DNA of 8,103 bases from Bacillota bacterium (GTDB lineage Bacteria > Bacillota > Clostridia > Christensenellales > SZUA-584). The stretch lies in NCBI GenBank assembly GCA_023436525.1, contig JAEZIW010000012.1, positions 1 through 8,103 of the forward strand. The letters run 5' to 3'. The notes under the pieces were generated by a model. The model was not told where the DNA came from. It saw only the letters and a list, made by a program, of their open reading frames with translations, and did not search any database. Positions 1-4,848 of this stretch are shown one piece after another. The number at the start of each line of letters is the position of its first letter. The stretch's first letter is position 1. Made by a program: the position numbers and the translations under genes.

Positions 1-1
1 G

Positions 2-283
2 TATAACGGCATGTATTATATGAATCAGGATTACGACGCGCCGTCAACAAAGCTTGCGATTGAACCAATTGCGGGTGATGTGGTAACGCCAATTTACTGG
101 CCGTATTACGCGGCAGATGGCGATTACGAATCTTATTACACGGCTGACCCTTATACACTGGGCGCCGACGGCATTGTGCTGGACTGGATCGAGCTGCCCG
201 CCGGGAATTATGAGTATGGTTTCATGTTCTACGATATTTACGGCGGTGAGCATTACAGCGAAATGACGGATTTTGAGGTTTAG
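2..283 (+). CDS. C-terminal fragment of an unrecognised, possibly secreted protein (partial, cut by left edge)
   Basis: The reading frame is open to the left edge and stops at TAG 281-283, leaving about 93 residues. There is an ATG at 11, but it has no ribosome binding site and the frame continues upstream of it, so this is most likely the end of a longer protein. The sequence is rich in Tyr, Asp and Gly and acidic, with alternating aromatic residues (for example LPAGNYEYGFMFYDIYGG near the end), which fits a beta-sandwich domain of an extracellular or cell-surface protein. The closing GNYEYGF...DIYGGEHYSE pattern reminds me of the C-termini of clostripain-related (C11) peptidases of Clostridia. 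That is only a resemblance and no catalytic region is in view. The function is therefore not assigned. A repeat-like stretch and then a terminator at 415-437 follow. Confidence 0.55.
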   Translation, partial: YNGMYYMNQDYDAPSTKLAIEPIAGDVVTPIYWPYYAADGDYESYYTADPYTLGADGIVLDWIELPAGNYEYGFMFYDIYGGEHYSEMTDFEV

Positions 284-310
284 CAGTTTAAAAGTAATGA
301 ACCCCTGGTC

Positions 311-400
311 ACCGATAGGCGACTGATGAGGTGTTCGTTTTCAGCCTATTTTGACACCTCATCCGGCGCTGCGCGCCGCCTTCTCCTCAAAGGAGAAGGC
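311..400. repeat. Intergenic repeat-like element with several nested inverted repeats
   Basis: Four perfect inverted repeats are packed into 90 bp. Arm 315-320 (ATAGGC) matches 344-349; 325-334 (GATGAGGTGT) matches 354-363; 365-369 matches 373-377 around TGC; and 378-387 (GCCTTCTCCT) matches 391-400 around a CAA loop. The second half resembles, from memory, dispersed intergenic repeats of Clostridia that contain TCCTCAAAGGAGAAGGC; I could not verify this. It contains no convincing ORF. It lies between the stop of the first gene and the terminator at 415-437, so it would be transcribed as a 3' untranslated region. Confidence 0.55.
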
Positions 401-414
401 TAATCTTTCTATAG

Positions 415-437
415 AAAAGACCCGCTTGGGTCTTTTT
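415..437 (+). terminator. Intrinsic terminator for the left-edge gene
   Basis: A 9-bp perfect stem, AAAAGACCC at 415-423 with GGGTCTTTT at 428-436, encloses a GCTT loop and ends in a T run (433-437). The A run on the other side would let it work weakly on the minus strand too. It lies about 130 nt after the stop codon of the left-edge gene, with the folded repeat in between. Confidence 0.8.
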
Positions 438-487
438 GATTATTGATAAAACTTGTTTTGTCATTACTATGGAAAGTTACATATTCG

Positions 488-532
488 GTCATCTTGAGGA
501 GCGAAGCGACGACTACGGAGTGGATTGAATGG
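488..532. repeat. Fragment resembling a dispersed intergenic repeat
   Basis: The stretch GTCATCTTGAGGAGCGAAG followed by CGACGA closely resembles a repeat motif (GTCAT-C/T-CTGAGGAGCGAAGCGACGA) that I recall from intergenic regions of many bacterial genomes. It is non-coding and sits between two terminators. Only one copy is in the window, so its repeat nature rests on recollection and not on the sequence itself. Confidence 0.35.
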
Positions 533-536
533 CATT

Positions 537-575
537 AAAAAGGCTGTGCAGTTCAAATCACTCTGCACAGCCTTT
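537..575 (-). terminator. Intrinsic terminator of the nfeD-floA operon (minus strand)
   Basis: A 13-bp perfect stem, AAAGGCTGTGCAG at 539-551 with CTGCACAGCCTTT at 563-575, has an 11-nt loop. Read on the minus strand it ends in a run of five T. It lies about 22 bases beyond the stop codon of the last gene of the minus-strand operon, which fits it being the operon's end. On the plus strand only three T follow the stem, so it is mainly a minus-strand terminator. Confidence 0.85.
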
Positions 576-596
576 ATGGTCATATAGCGCTTCGTC

Positions 597-1088
597 TTAT
601 CTGTGTGCTTTGCGCGTTAGAATCTCAGAGTAGATGACGGCACGCGCAAAATCGCTCTTGTCCTCAAACAGCTTTAAGCTGCTTTTCTGATGCCTGACCA
701 CCTTCTTGGGCGTTTCGCTCACATCGTCATTGCTCGCATGAAATGTGGCAAGATCGATGTTTGCGTATCGGCTCGGTGCTTGATAAGCCGACACGGCTTC
801 AGCCATGCGCGGTCTGGCAGCCTGAGATGCGGAAACACTCTCTGCCATACGCGGTGCTGCGGCGGGCCTCAGCGTTTGTGCTGACGGCTGGCTGTAGGAA
901 GGAATCGGCTGAGTTTCCTGTGTTCTGCTTTGCGCTTCCATTTCGCCGGACATCATAAACGCGCGTTGAATGTCGCTGAGTGTGGGTCTCGGCGGCTCAT
1001 TTTCGGTATTTTTATTCGGTTTCTTTTTGCCGAGTGCGGACAAAAGCGCGAATACGATACCAATGATGATAATAACAATGGATTCCAT
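597..1088 (-). CDS. Hypothetical single-pass membrane protein, last gene of the floA operon
   Basis: I do not recognise this 163-residue protein. Residues 1-20 (MESIVIIIIGIVFALLSALG) form one membrane segment followed by a basic KKK stop, so the rest is probably cytoplasmic. Residues about 25-130 are a low-complexity linker rich in Ala, Ser, Pro and Gln. It contains a 14-residue tandem repeat, PRMAESVSASQA (79-90) and PRMAEAVSAYQA (93-104). The C-terminus, after a basic stretch, has a short motif FARAVIYSEILTRKAH (147-162) that looks like a conserved docking tail; similar AVIYSEIL endings occur, as I recall, in other hypothetical membrane proteins. The ATG is preceded by AGGGA at a suitable distance, only 12 nt after the floA stop, so it is co-transcribed with floA. 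The position suggests a FloA- or microdomain-associated protein, by inference only. Confidence 0.75.
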   Translation of the reverse strand: MESIVIIIIGIVFALLSALGKKKPNKNTENEPPRPTLSDIQRAFMMSGEMEAQSRTQETQPIPSYSQPSAQTLRPAAAPRMAESVSASQAARPRMAEAVSAYQAPSRYANIDLATFHASNDDVSETPKKVVRHQKSSLKLFEDKSDFARAVIYSEILTRKAHR

Positions 1089-1100
1089 ATCGCAACATCC

Positions 1101-2093
1101 CTATTCGGTTTCTTTTTCGATCTTGGGTGCGGCGGCGCTGGAGATGGCATCGCGCATGCTTGTGTCCGCCATCACGTTTTTCATATTGTAGTAGTCCATC
1201 ACCCCAAGGTTACCGTCTTTGAAAGCAACAGCCATCGCACGCGGAATTTCTGCTTCGGCTTCCACCACCTTGGCGCGCATTTCCTGAACGGCAGCCATCA
1301 TTTCCTGTTCTTTGGCGACAGCCATGGCCCGGCGTTCCTCCGCTTTGGCCTGAGCGATTTTCTTATCGGCCTGTGCTTGATCAATCTGCAGCTGGGCGCC
1401 GATGTTACGCCCGACGTCCACGTCGGCGATATCAATGGAGAGAATCTCAAACGCGGTACCCGCGTCGAGCCCCTTGGCCAGCACGGTTTTGGAGATTGAA
1501 TCCGGATTCTCGAGCACCTCTTTGTGTGAAATTGAGCTGCCGACTGTGGTGACAATGCCTTCGCCCACGCGCGCGATAACCGTTTCTTCACCGGCACCGC
1601 CCACAAGACGGTCGATATTCGTACGCACGGTCACACGGGCTTTGGCTTTCAGCTCAATGCCGTCTTTGGCAATGGCCGCGACAATGGGTGTTTCAATCAC
1701 CTTGGGGTTAACGCTCATCTTTACGGCGGTTAACACATCGCGTCCGGCAAGGTCTATTGCGGTCGCCTTCTTGAAATCGAGCGGTATGTCGGCCTTTTGT
1801 GCCGCAATCAGTGCATCCACCACGCGGTCGACATTGCCGCCTGCAAGATAATGCTGCTCCAGCATATCTGTCGTCATGCCAAGGCCCGCTTTAATCGCTT
1901 TGATCAGCGGGTTCACAATGTTAGACGGCGTGATTTTGCGCAGGCGCATACCCACCAGAGAGATGATTCTCAGCTTAACGCCGGATGCCCGTGCGGCAAT
2001 CCACAAACGAACAGGGACAAAGCTGAAGAAAAACACAAGAAAAATGAATGCAGCAACAATGATGATGATGTACAACCAAAGTTCAGGTAACAT
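1101..2093 (-). CDS. floA: Flotillin-like membrane-microdomain scaffold protein FloA
   Basis: The 330-residue product matches the FloA (YqfA) family over its full length. Residues about 6-29 form an N-terminal hydrophobic hairpin or membrane anchor. It is followed by the SPFH/PHB-like domain (about 30-230) with family-typical stretches such as LRKITPSNIVNPLIKAIKAG (51-70) and IETPIVAAIAKDGIELKAKA (133-152). Then comes an Ala/Glu/Lys-rich coiled coil (about 236-290), as in flotillins, and a C-terminal YYNMKNVMADTSMRDAIS segment (301-318). FloA is known in Firmicutes to oligomerise in functional membrane microdomains and to affect membrane fluidity, secretion and signalling complexes. The ATG is preceded by AAAGGAGTGA (2099-2108), 61 nt after the zinc-ribbon gene. 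It lies downstream of nfeD as in other Firmicutes, but with a small gene in between. Confidence 0.96.
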   Translation of the reverse strand: MLPELWLYIIIIVAAFIFLVFFFSFVPVRLWIAARASGVKLRIISLVGMRLRKITPSNIVNPLIKAIKAGLGMTTDMLEQHYLAGGNVDRVVDALIAAQKADIPLDFKKATAIDLAGRDVLTAVKMSVNPKVIETPIVAAIAKDGIELKAKARVTVRTNIDRLVGGAGEETVIARVGEGIVTTVGSSISHKEVLENPDSISKTVLAKGLDAGTAFEILSIDIADVDVGRNIGAQLQIDQAQADKKIAQAKAEERRAMAVAKEQEMMAAVQEMRAKVVEAEAEIPRAMAVAFKDGNLGVMDYYNMKNVMADTSMRDAISSAAAPKIEKETE

Positions 2094-2154
2094 TCTTTAT
2101 CACTCCTTTGTAATTATAATAACCATACAGGGAATAGATATAGTTTCGTTGGGA

Positions 2155-2361
2155 CTATTTAAGCAAATGGCCCAGCACTGAATAAAGCAACATCACAAAA
2201 AGGATAAAGCCGCCGGTGTAAAGGCACATCAGCAGCAGCCGCTTCGGGTCTGTCTTTACCTTTTCGGGCTTTTCCGCTTTTTCGAGCAGCAGCGCTTCGC
2301 ATTTTTTGCAGAACTCCGCGGAATCCGCATAATCGATTTTGCATACGGGGCAGTACTTCAC
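2155..2361 (-). CDS. Small zinc-ribbon protein with a C-terminal membrane segment
   Basis: The 68-residue product starts with CPVC (4-7) and FCKKC (17-21), giving CxxC-x10-CxxC, a typical four-cysteine zinc ribbon. A charged linker (26-41, rich in Lys and Glu) leads to one hydrophobic segment (about 42-66). This predicts a tail-anchored membrane protein with a cytoplasmic zinc ribbon. The start is GTG at 2361-2359, preceded by GGAGG, six bases upstream. It begins one base after the nfeD stop codon, which implies translational coupling. No specific family name can be given. Its place between nfeD and floA, which are often directly adjacent, suggests a role at the same membrane domains, but that is inference. 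Proteins of this shape are common in Firmicutes and mostly uncharacterised. Confidence 0.8.
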   Translation of the reverse strand: MKYCPVCKIDYADSAEFCKKCEALLLEKAEKPEKVKTDPKRLLLMCLYTGGFILFVMLLYSVLGHLLK

Positions 2362-2362
2362 G

Positions 2363-2860
2363 TTAAACCTCCAGCTGTCTGACAGTAATTCGGCCGCCTG
2401 TTGTGCCGATTACACGAACACGCGCGCCTTTGGGGATAAATTCGCCTTCAGTGACAACATCGGCTTTTTCGCCGCCGATTTCCACGGTGCCCGCAGGGCG
2501 CAGCGGTGTGAGGCTCAGGCCTTCCTTGCCGCTGAAGCGAGAATAATCTTCTCTGGCCACATACCCGGCATCCTTTTCTTCGGCATCCTTCAGCACGAGA
2601 GACGAGCGGTAAAGCCAGCCCCGCTTAAGGCTTCGCGCCGCGATTAATGCGAGCAAAAAGACGATAACGGCGATGATGAGCAGCAGCAGCAGCCCCTCGG
2701 CCACGGAATGCGCCTGAAACACAATGCACAGCACAAGCGCCACCAGTCCAAGGCCGCCGAAAATGCCAAAACCGGGAATAAAAAGCTCAATCGTTAAAAA
2801 GATCATGCCCACGATAAACAACACAACAGAGACAGTCTCAATCGTTGCAAACAAACCCAT
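2363..2860 (-). CDS. NfeD-family membrane protein (short form, partner of FloA)
   Basis: The 165-residue protein has three membrane segments (about 9-25, 31-50 and 54-76). The family motif ELFIPGFGIFGGLG (25-38) lies between the first two. A C-terminal soluble domain (about 111-163) has the NfeD OB-fold pattern, with GKEGLSLTPLRPAGTVEIGG (111-130) and GARVRVIGTTGGRITV (145-160). It lacks the N-terminal ClpP-like serine protease domain found in long NfeD proteins, so it is the short class (YqeZ-like long forms differ). NfeD proteins are known to be encoded next to flotillin or SPFH genes and are thought to work with them at the membrane. The ATG follows AAAGGGG. This is the first gene of the four-gene minus-strand operon, with an extended -10 candidate about 46 bases upstream. 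Confidence 0.92.
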   Translation of the reverse strand: MGLFATIETVSVVLFIVGMIFLTIELFIPGFGIFGGLGLVALVLCIVFQAHSVAEGLLLLLIIAVIVFLLALIAARSLKRGWLYRSSLVLKDAEEKDAGYVAREDYSRFSGKEGLSLTPLRPAGTVEIGGEKADVVTEGEFIPKGARVRVIGTTGGRITVRQLEV

Positions 2861-2905
2861 ACGGCACCCCTTTCCCCGACAAACAAAGCGACTTATATTT
2901 AAATA

Positions 2906-2914
2906 AGTATAACA
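2906..2914 (-). promoter_or_regulatory. Candidate extended -10 promoter of the nfeD-floA operon, with flanking repeats
   Basis: On the minus strand TGT-TATACT (2914-2906) gives an extended -10 element, with the predicted start near 2899 and a leader of about 39 nt before the nfeD ATG. No good -35 element is present at 16-18 bp. The -10 overlaps an inverted repeat, ACTTAT at 2891-2896 with ATAAGT at 2903-2908. An imperfect direct repeat (AAACAAAGCGACTTAT at 2881 and AAACAAACCGCTTAT at 2916) brackets it. These could be regulator sites. Confidence 0.45.
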
Positions 2915-2982
2915 TAAACAAACCGCTTATGCGCGCATTAATACAGAAAAGTTACAATCATTTCAAATAACACAATCTTTTA

Positions 2983-3011
2983 TTTACTTGTTAAAAGGCC
3001 TGTGTTATAAC
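2983..3011 (+). promoter_or_regulatory. Candidate promoter of the decayed plus-strand gene
   Basis: TTTACT (2983-2988) and TATAAC (3006-3011) are separated by 17 bp, and TG at 3003-3004 makes an extended -10. It points toward the pseudogene starting at 3064 and may be a leftover of its original promoter. The match is moderate and the -35 is weak. Confidence 0.4.
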
Positions 3012-3063
3012 ATTCATACATTATATATGAAGAAATTGTGCGAGTATGTCATGAAAACAGACC

Positions 3064-3548
3064 ATGAAGCACACGATTAAGCAGACGTTGGCGCGCTTTA
3101 TTGAAAACGATACGCGTAATGTGATGTCAGCGCATAATAATGAAGATATATGACGCGCCGTTGATCGGCTATGCCGCTGCGGACGATGCGCTGTTTGATT
3201 CCTACACAGACGCGGGTATTATCGGCCCCGTGTTTCTATCACCGCTGCAGTGGCTGCCGGGCGCAAAAACGATTATTTCATATTTTATGCCGTTTGCCCG
3301 GGAAATCAGTGAATCAAACCGGAAGGCCGGTTTACCCTCGGAGGAGCGAAATTGATGGTGAAGTCTTCAACAATGCTGTGCGAGCCTGTCTTGTCAGCCT
3401 TGTTGAAGAACGCGGCGCTGCCGCAGTGGCCCCCGCTATAAACCCGCGCTATGGCTGCGGCAAATGGAGCAGCGACTGCCGTGTGAATATGTGTCGCCGG
3501 TTTAAAAATCTGCGCTATATAATAGAAGCATCATGCGGCGTTGTATAA
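3064..3548 (+). pseudogene. Remnant of an epoxyqueuosine-reductase-like (QueG-like) 4Fe-4S protein
   Basis: Three successive frames carry consecutive pieces of one protein family. The first starts at ATG 3064 (MKHTIKQTLARFIEND...) and ends at TGA 3148-3150. The second resumes with KIYDAPLIGYAAADDALFD at 3143 and runs through IIGPVFLSPLQWLPGAKTII and SYFMPFAREISESNR to a stop at 3353-3355. The third resumes with IDGEVFNNAVRACLVSLVEE and AAVAPAINPRY to about 3450, then decays, with a further shift suggested near 3490 where a VAGL piece lies in another frame. The order and spacing match the N-terminal half of the epoxyqueuosine-reductase-like double-4Fe-4S proteins of Clostridia. The cysteine-rich cluster-binding half is missing and the start lacks a ribosome binding site. 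The WLHA-type residues usual before the second break are also lost. Clearly non-functional. Confidence 0.8.
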
Positions 3549-3630
3549 CCCGGCGAAGAGATGGCATAATCAATAGCAAAAGCGGCTGGAAGGCAAGGCT
3601 AAAAAAATGTGGATTTGCTGAAAAAAGTGC

Positions 3631-3659
3631 TTGCTTTTGCATGGTGTTTAATATATAAT
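3631..3659 (+). promoter_or_regulatory. Promoter of the S10 ribosomal-protein operon
   Basis: TTGCTT (3631-3636) and a perfect TATAAT (3654-3659) are separated by exactly 17 bp, the consensus spacing for a vegetative sigma-A-type promoter. Transcription would start near 3664-3667, giving a leader of about 200 nt before rpsJ. It is the best promoter match in the stretch between the pseudogene and rpsJ. Confidence 0.8.
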
Positions 3660-3865
3660 TTCAATGTTGCGCACTTTGGGCAACATATTTTTTGGCAGGT
3701 TGAAGCGGGAGGTTGCCGGATAAAACCGCTTTCCGGGTAGTTTCCGCGGACTGTCGTCCTAATCTAATAAGGACAGCGCTTCGGGCGACACGAGAATTGC
3801 CGCAAAAAAGAATACTTGACACACACGGTTGAGTGTATACGGAGCGTAGCGTAAGGAGGAGAAAA
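3660..3865 (+). promoter_or_regulatory. Structured untranslated leader of the S10 operon
   Basis: This stretch contains no ORF and lies between the promoter and rpsJ. In order it holds a 7-bp hairpin with a T6 run (3664-3693) and an AAGCGG/CCGCTT pairing (3703-3708 with 3726-3731). The latter competes with CCGGA/TCCGG (3716-3720 with 3732-3736). Next are GTCCT/AGGAC (3756-3760 with 3770-3774), inside TGTC/GACA (3752-3755 with 3787-3790), and alternatively CTGTC/GACAG (3751-3755 with 3772-3776). It ends with the rpsJ ribosome binding site AAGGAGGAG (3853-3861). Ribosomal-protein operons are often controlled by a product binding such a leader (L4 in the E. coli S10 operon). Whether that holds here is inference. 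Confidence 0.6.
3664..3693 (+). terminator. Promoter-proximal terminator-like hairpin (possible attenuator) in the S10 leader
   Basis: ATGTTGC (3664-3670) pairs perfectly with GCAACAT (3680-3686) around a 9-nt loop, and one A then precedes a run of six T (3688-3693). This has the form of an intrinsic terminator. Because it begins at or within a few bases of the predicted transcription start, it may instead be a 5' hairpin that protects the mRNA. The stem has only three or four G-C pairs, so termination would be weak. Confidence 0.45.
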
Positions 3866-4174
3866 ATGGCAAGTCAGAAGATTAGAATCAAGCTGAAAGC
3901 GTACGATTACAACCTGATTGACCAGTCGGCAATGAAGATCGTCGATACGGCCAAGAGGACGGGCGCAAAGGTGTCAGGGCCGATTCCGCTGCCCACACAG
4001 AAAGAAATCATCACCATACTTCGTGCACCGCACAAGTATAAAGACTCGCGCGAACAATTTGAAATCAAAACACACAAGAGGCTGATCGACATACTTGAAG
4101 CCACAGCAAAGACAACAGATGCTTTGATGCGGCTGGATCTGCCTTCCGGCGTGGATATAGAAATTAAGCTCTAG
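3866..4174 (+). CDS. rpsJ: 30S ribosomal protein S10 (NusE)
   Basis: The 102-residue product is full length for S10, beginning ASQKIRIKLKAYDYNLIDQS and containing VSGPIPLPTQ (about 46-55) and KTHKRLIDI, all family-typical. S10 sits in the head of the small subunit near the aminoacyl site. As NusE it also takes part in transcription antitermination with NusB. The frame is open upstream to an ATG at 3833, but the start is placed at 3866 because AAGGAGGAG lies just before it and S10 proteins begin there. First gene of the operon, 13 nt before rplC. Confidence 0.99.
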   Translation: MASQKIRIKLKAYDYNLIDQSAMKIVDTAKRTGAKVSGPIPLPTQKEIITILRAPHKYKDSREQFEIKTHKRLIDILEATAKTTDALMRLDLPSGVDIEIKL

Positions 4175-4187
4175 GGGGGTGTGACGT

Positions 4188-4817
4188 ATGAAAGCGATTT
4201 TAGGCAAAAAATTAGGTATGACGCAGCTGTTTATGGAAGACGGCACAGTCGTTCCGGTCACGGTCGTTCAGGCCGGCCCGTGCGTTGTCACTCAGAAGAA
4301 GACAACCGAAACAGACGGCTACAATGCGATACAGTTAGGTTTTGGCGATATCAGAGAAAAGCTCGTGACAAAACCGCTTGAAGGCCACTTCAAAAAAGCG
4401 GGCGTGGCTCCGAAGAGAAGCCTTCGCGAGTACCGCGTAGACTGTGCGGATGATTTCGCGCTTGGTCAGGAGATCAAGGTGGACGTGTTTGAAAAGGGCG
4501 ACGTTGTGGATGTGCAGGGCACAAGCAAGGGCAAAGGCTTCCAGGGCATGATTGCTCGCCATAACAAGGCGAGAGGGCCCATGTCTCATGGTTCGCGCAG
4601 CAAGCGGGCCCCGGGCAGCATTGGTGCCTGCGCTGATCCGTCAAGGGTTATCAAGGGCAAGAAGTTGCCGGGCCATGGCGGCGCACAGTCGGTGACAGTC
4701 CAGAACATCGAGGTTGTCGGTATCGACGCGGACAAAAACGTGCTGCTTGTTAAAGGCGCTGTGCCCGGAGCAAGGGGCGGCCTGCTTTCGATCTCGAAGG
4801 CGGTTAAACTCGGCTAG
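4188..4817 (+). CDS. rplC: 50S ribosomal protein L3
   Basis: The 209-residue product has the normal bacterial length. The N-terminus MKAILGKKLGMTQLF and the core GTSKGKGFQGMIARH (111-125) with GPMSHGSRSKRAPGSIGA (130-147) are diagnostic. L3 binds 23S rRNA early in assembly and its central extension reaches the peptidyl-transferase centre. At the position of the glutamine that PrmB methylates in E. coli L3 there is Ala (about 147), so that modification is not expected; this also occurs in other Firmicutes as far as I recall. The ribosome binding site GGGGGG overlaps the rpsJ stop codon. A 31-nt gap separates it from rplD. Confidence 0.99.
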   Translation: MKAILGKKLGMTQLFMEDGTVVPVTVVQAGPCVVTQKKTTETDGYNAIQLGFGDIREKLVTKPLEGHFKKAGVAPKRSLREYRVDCADDFALGQEIKVDVFEKGDVVDVQGTSKGKGFQGMIARHNKARGPMSHGSRSKRAPGSIGACADPSRVIKGKKLPGHGGAQSVTVQNIEVVGIDADKNVLLVKGAVPGARGGLLSISKAVKLG

Positions 4818-4848
4818 CAGACAAGCAATAGAAAAGGAAGTGAGACGA

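Noticed and set aside
284..596. CRISPR array or tRNA in the repeat-rich gap
   Set aside because: The inverted repeats are not regularly spaced direct repeats with unique spacers, and no cloverleaf or terminal CCA arrangement is seen.
930..1499. Long plus-strand ORF (189 codons) opposite floA
   Set aside because: It lies antisense to floA and the downstream gene, has no ribosome binding site and a composition rich in Phe, His and Cys expected of a shadow frame.
1797..2090. Plus-strand ORFs overlapping the floA 5' region
   Set aside because: They are antisense shadows of a clearly conserved gene and lack ribosome binding sites.
2113..2118. Minus-strand TATAAT as a separate floA promoter
   Set aside because: There is no -35 element, and the predicted start would fall on the floA ribosome binding site.
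3171..3548. Independent 125-residue plus-strand ORF
   Set aside because: Its first part is an out-of-frame reading of the pseudogene; only the piece from about 3355 on matches the family, so it is a fragment and not a separate gene.
3816..3841. Perfect TTGACA with TATACG as a second rpsJ promoter
   Set aside because: The spacer is only 14 bp and no good -10 lies at 16-18 bp. Without supporting data the consensus-spaced promoter at 3631-3659 is preferred. A mapped start near 3848 would revive it.
3833..3865. Upstream in-frame start for rpsJ
   Set aside because: The added eleven residues include the ribosome binding site of the true start and are not part of S10.
4714..4848. Upstream in-frame extension of rplD inside rplC
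   Set aside because: It would overlap rplC by over 100 bases, has no ribosome binding site, and L4 proteins start at MPKVSVYKTDG-like sequence with a good site before ATG 4849.
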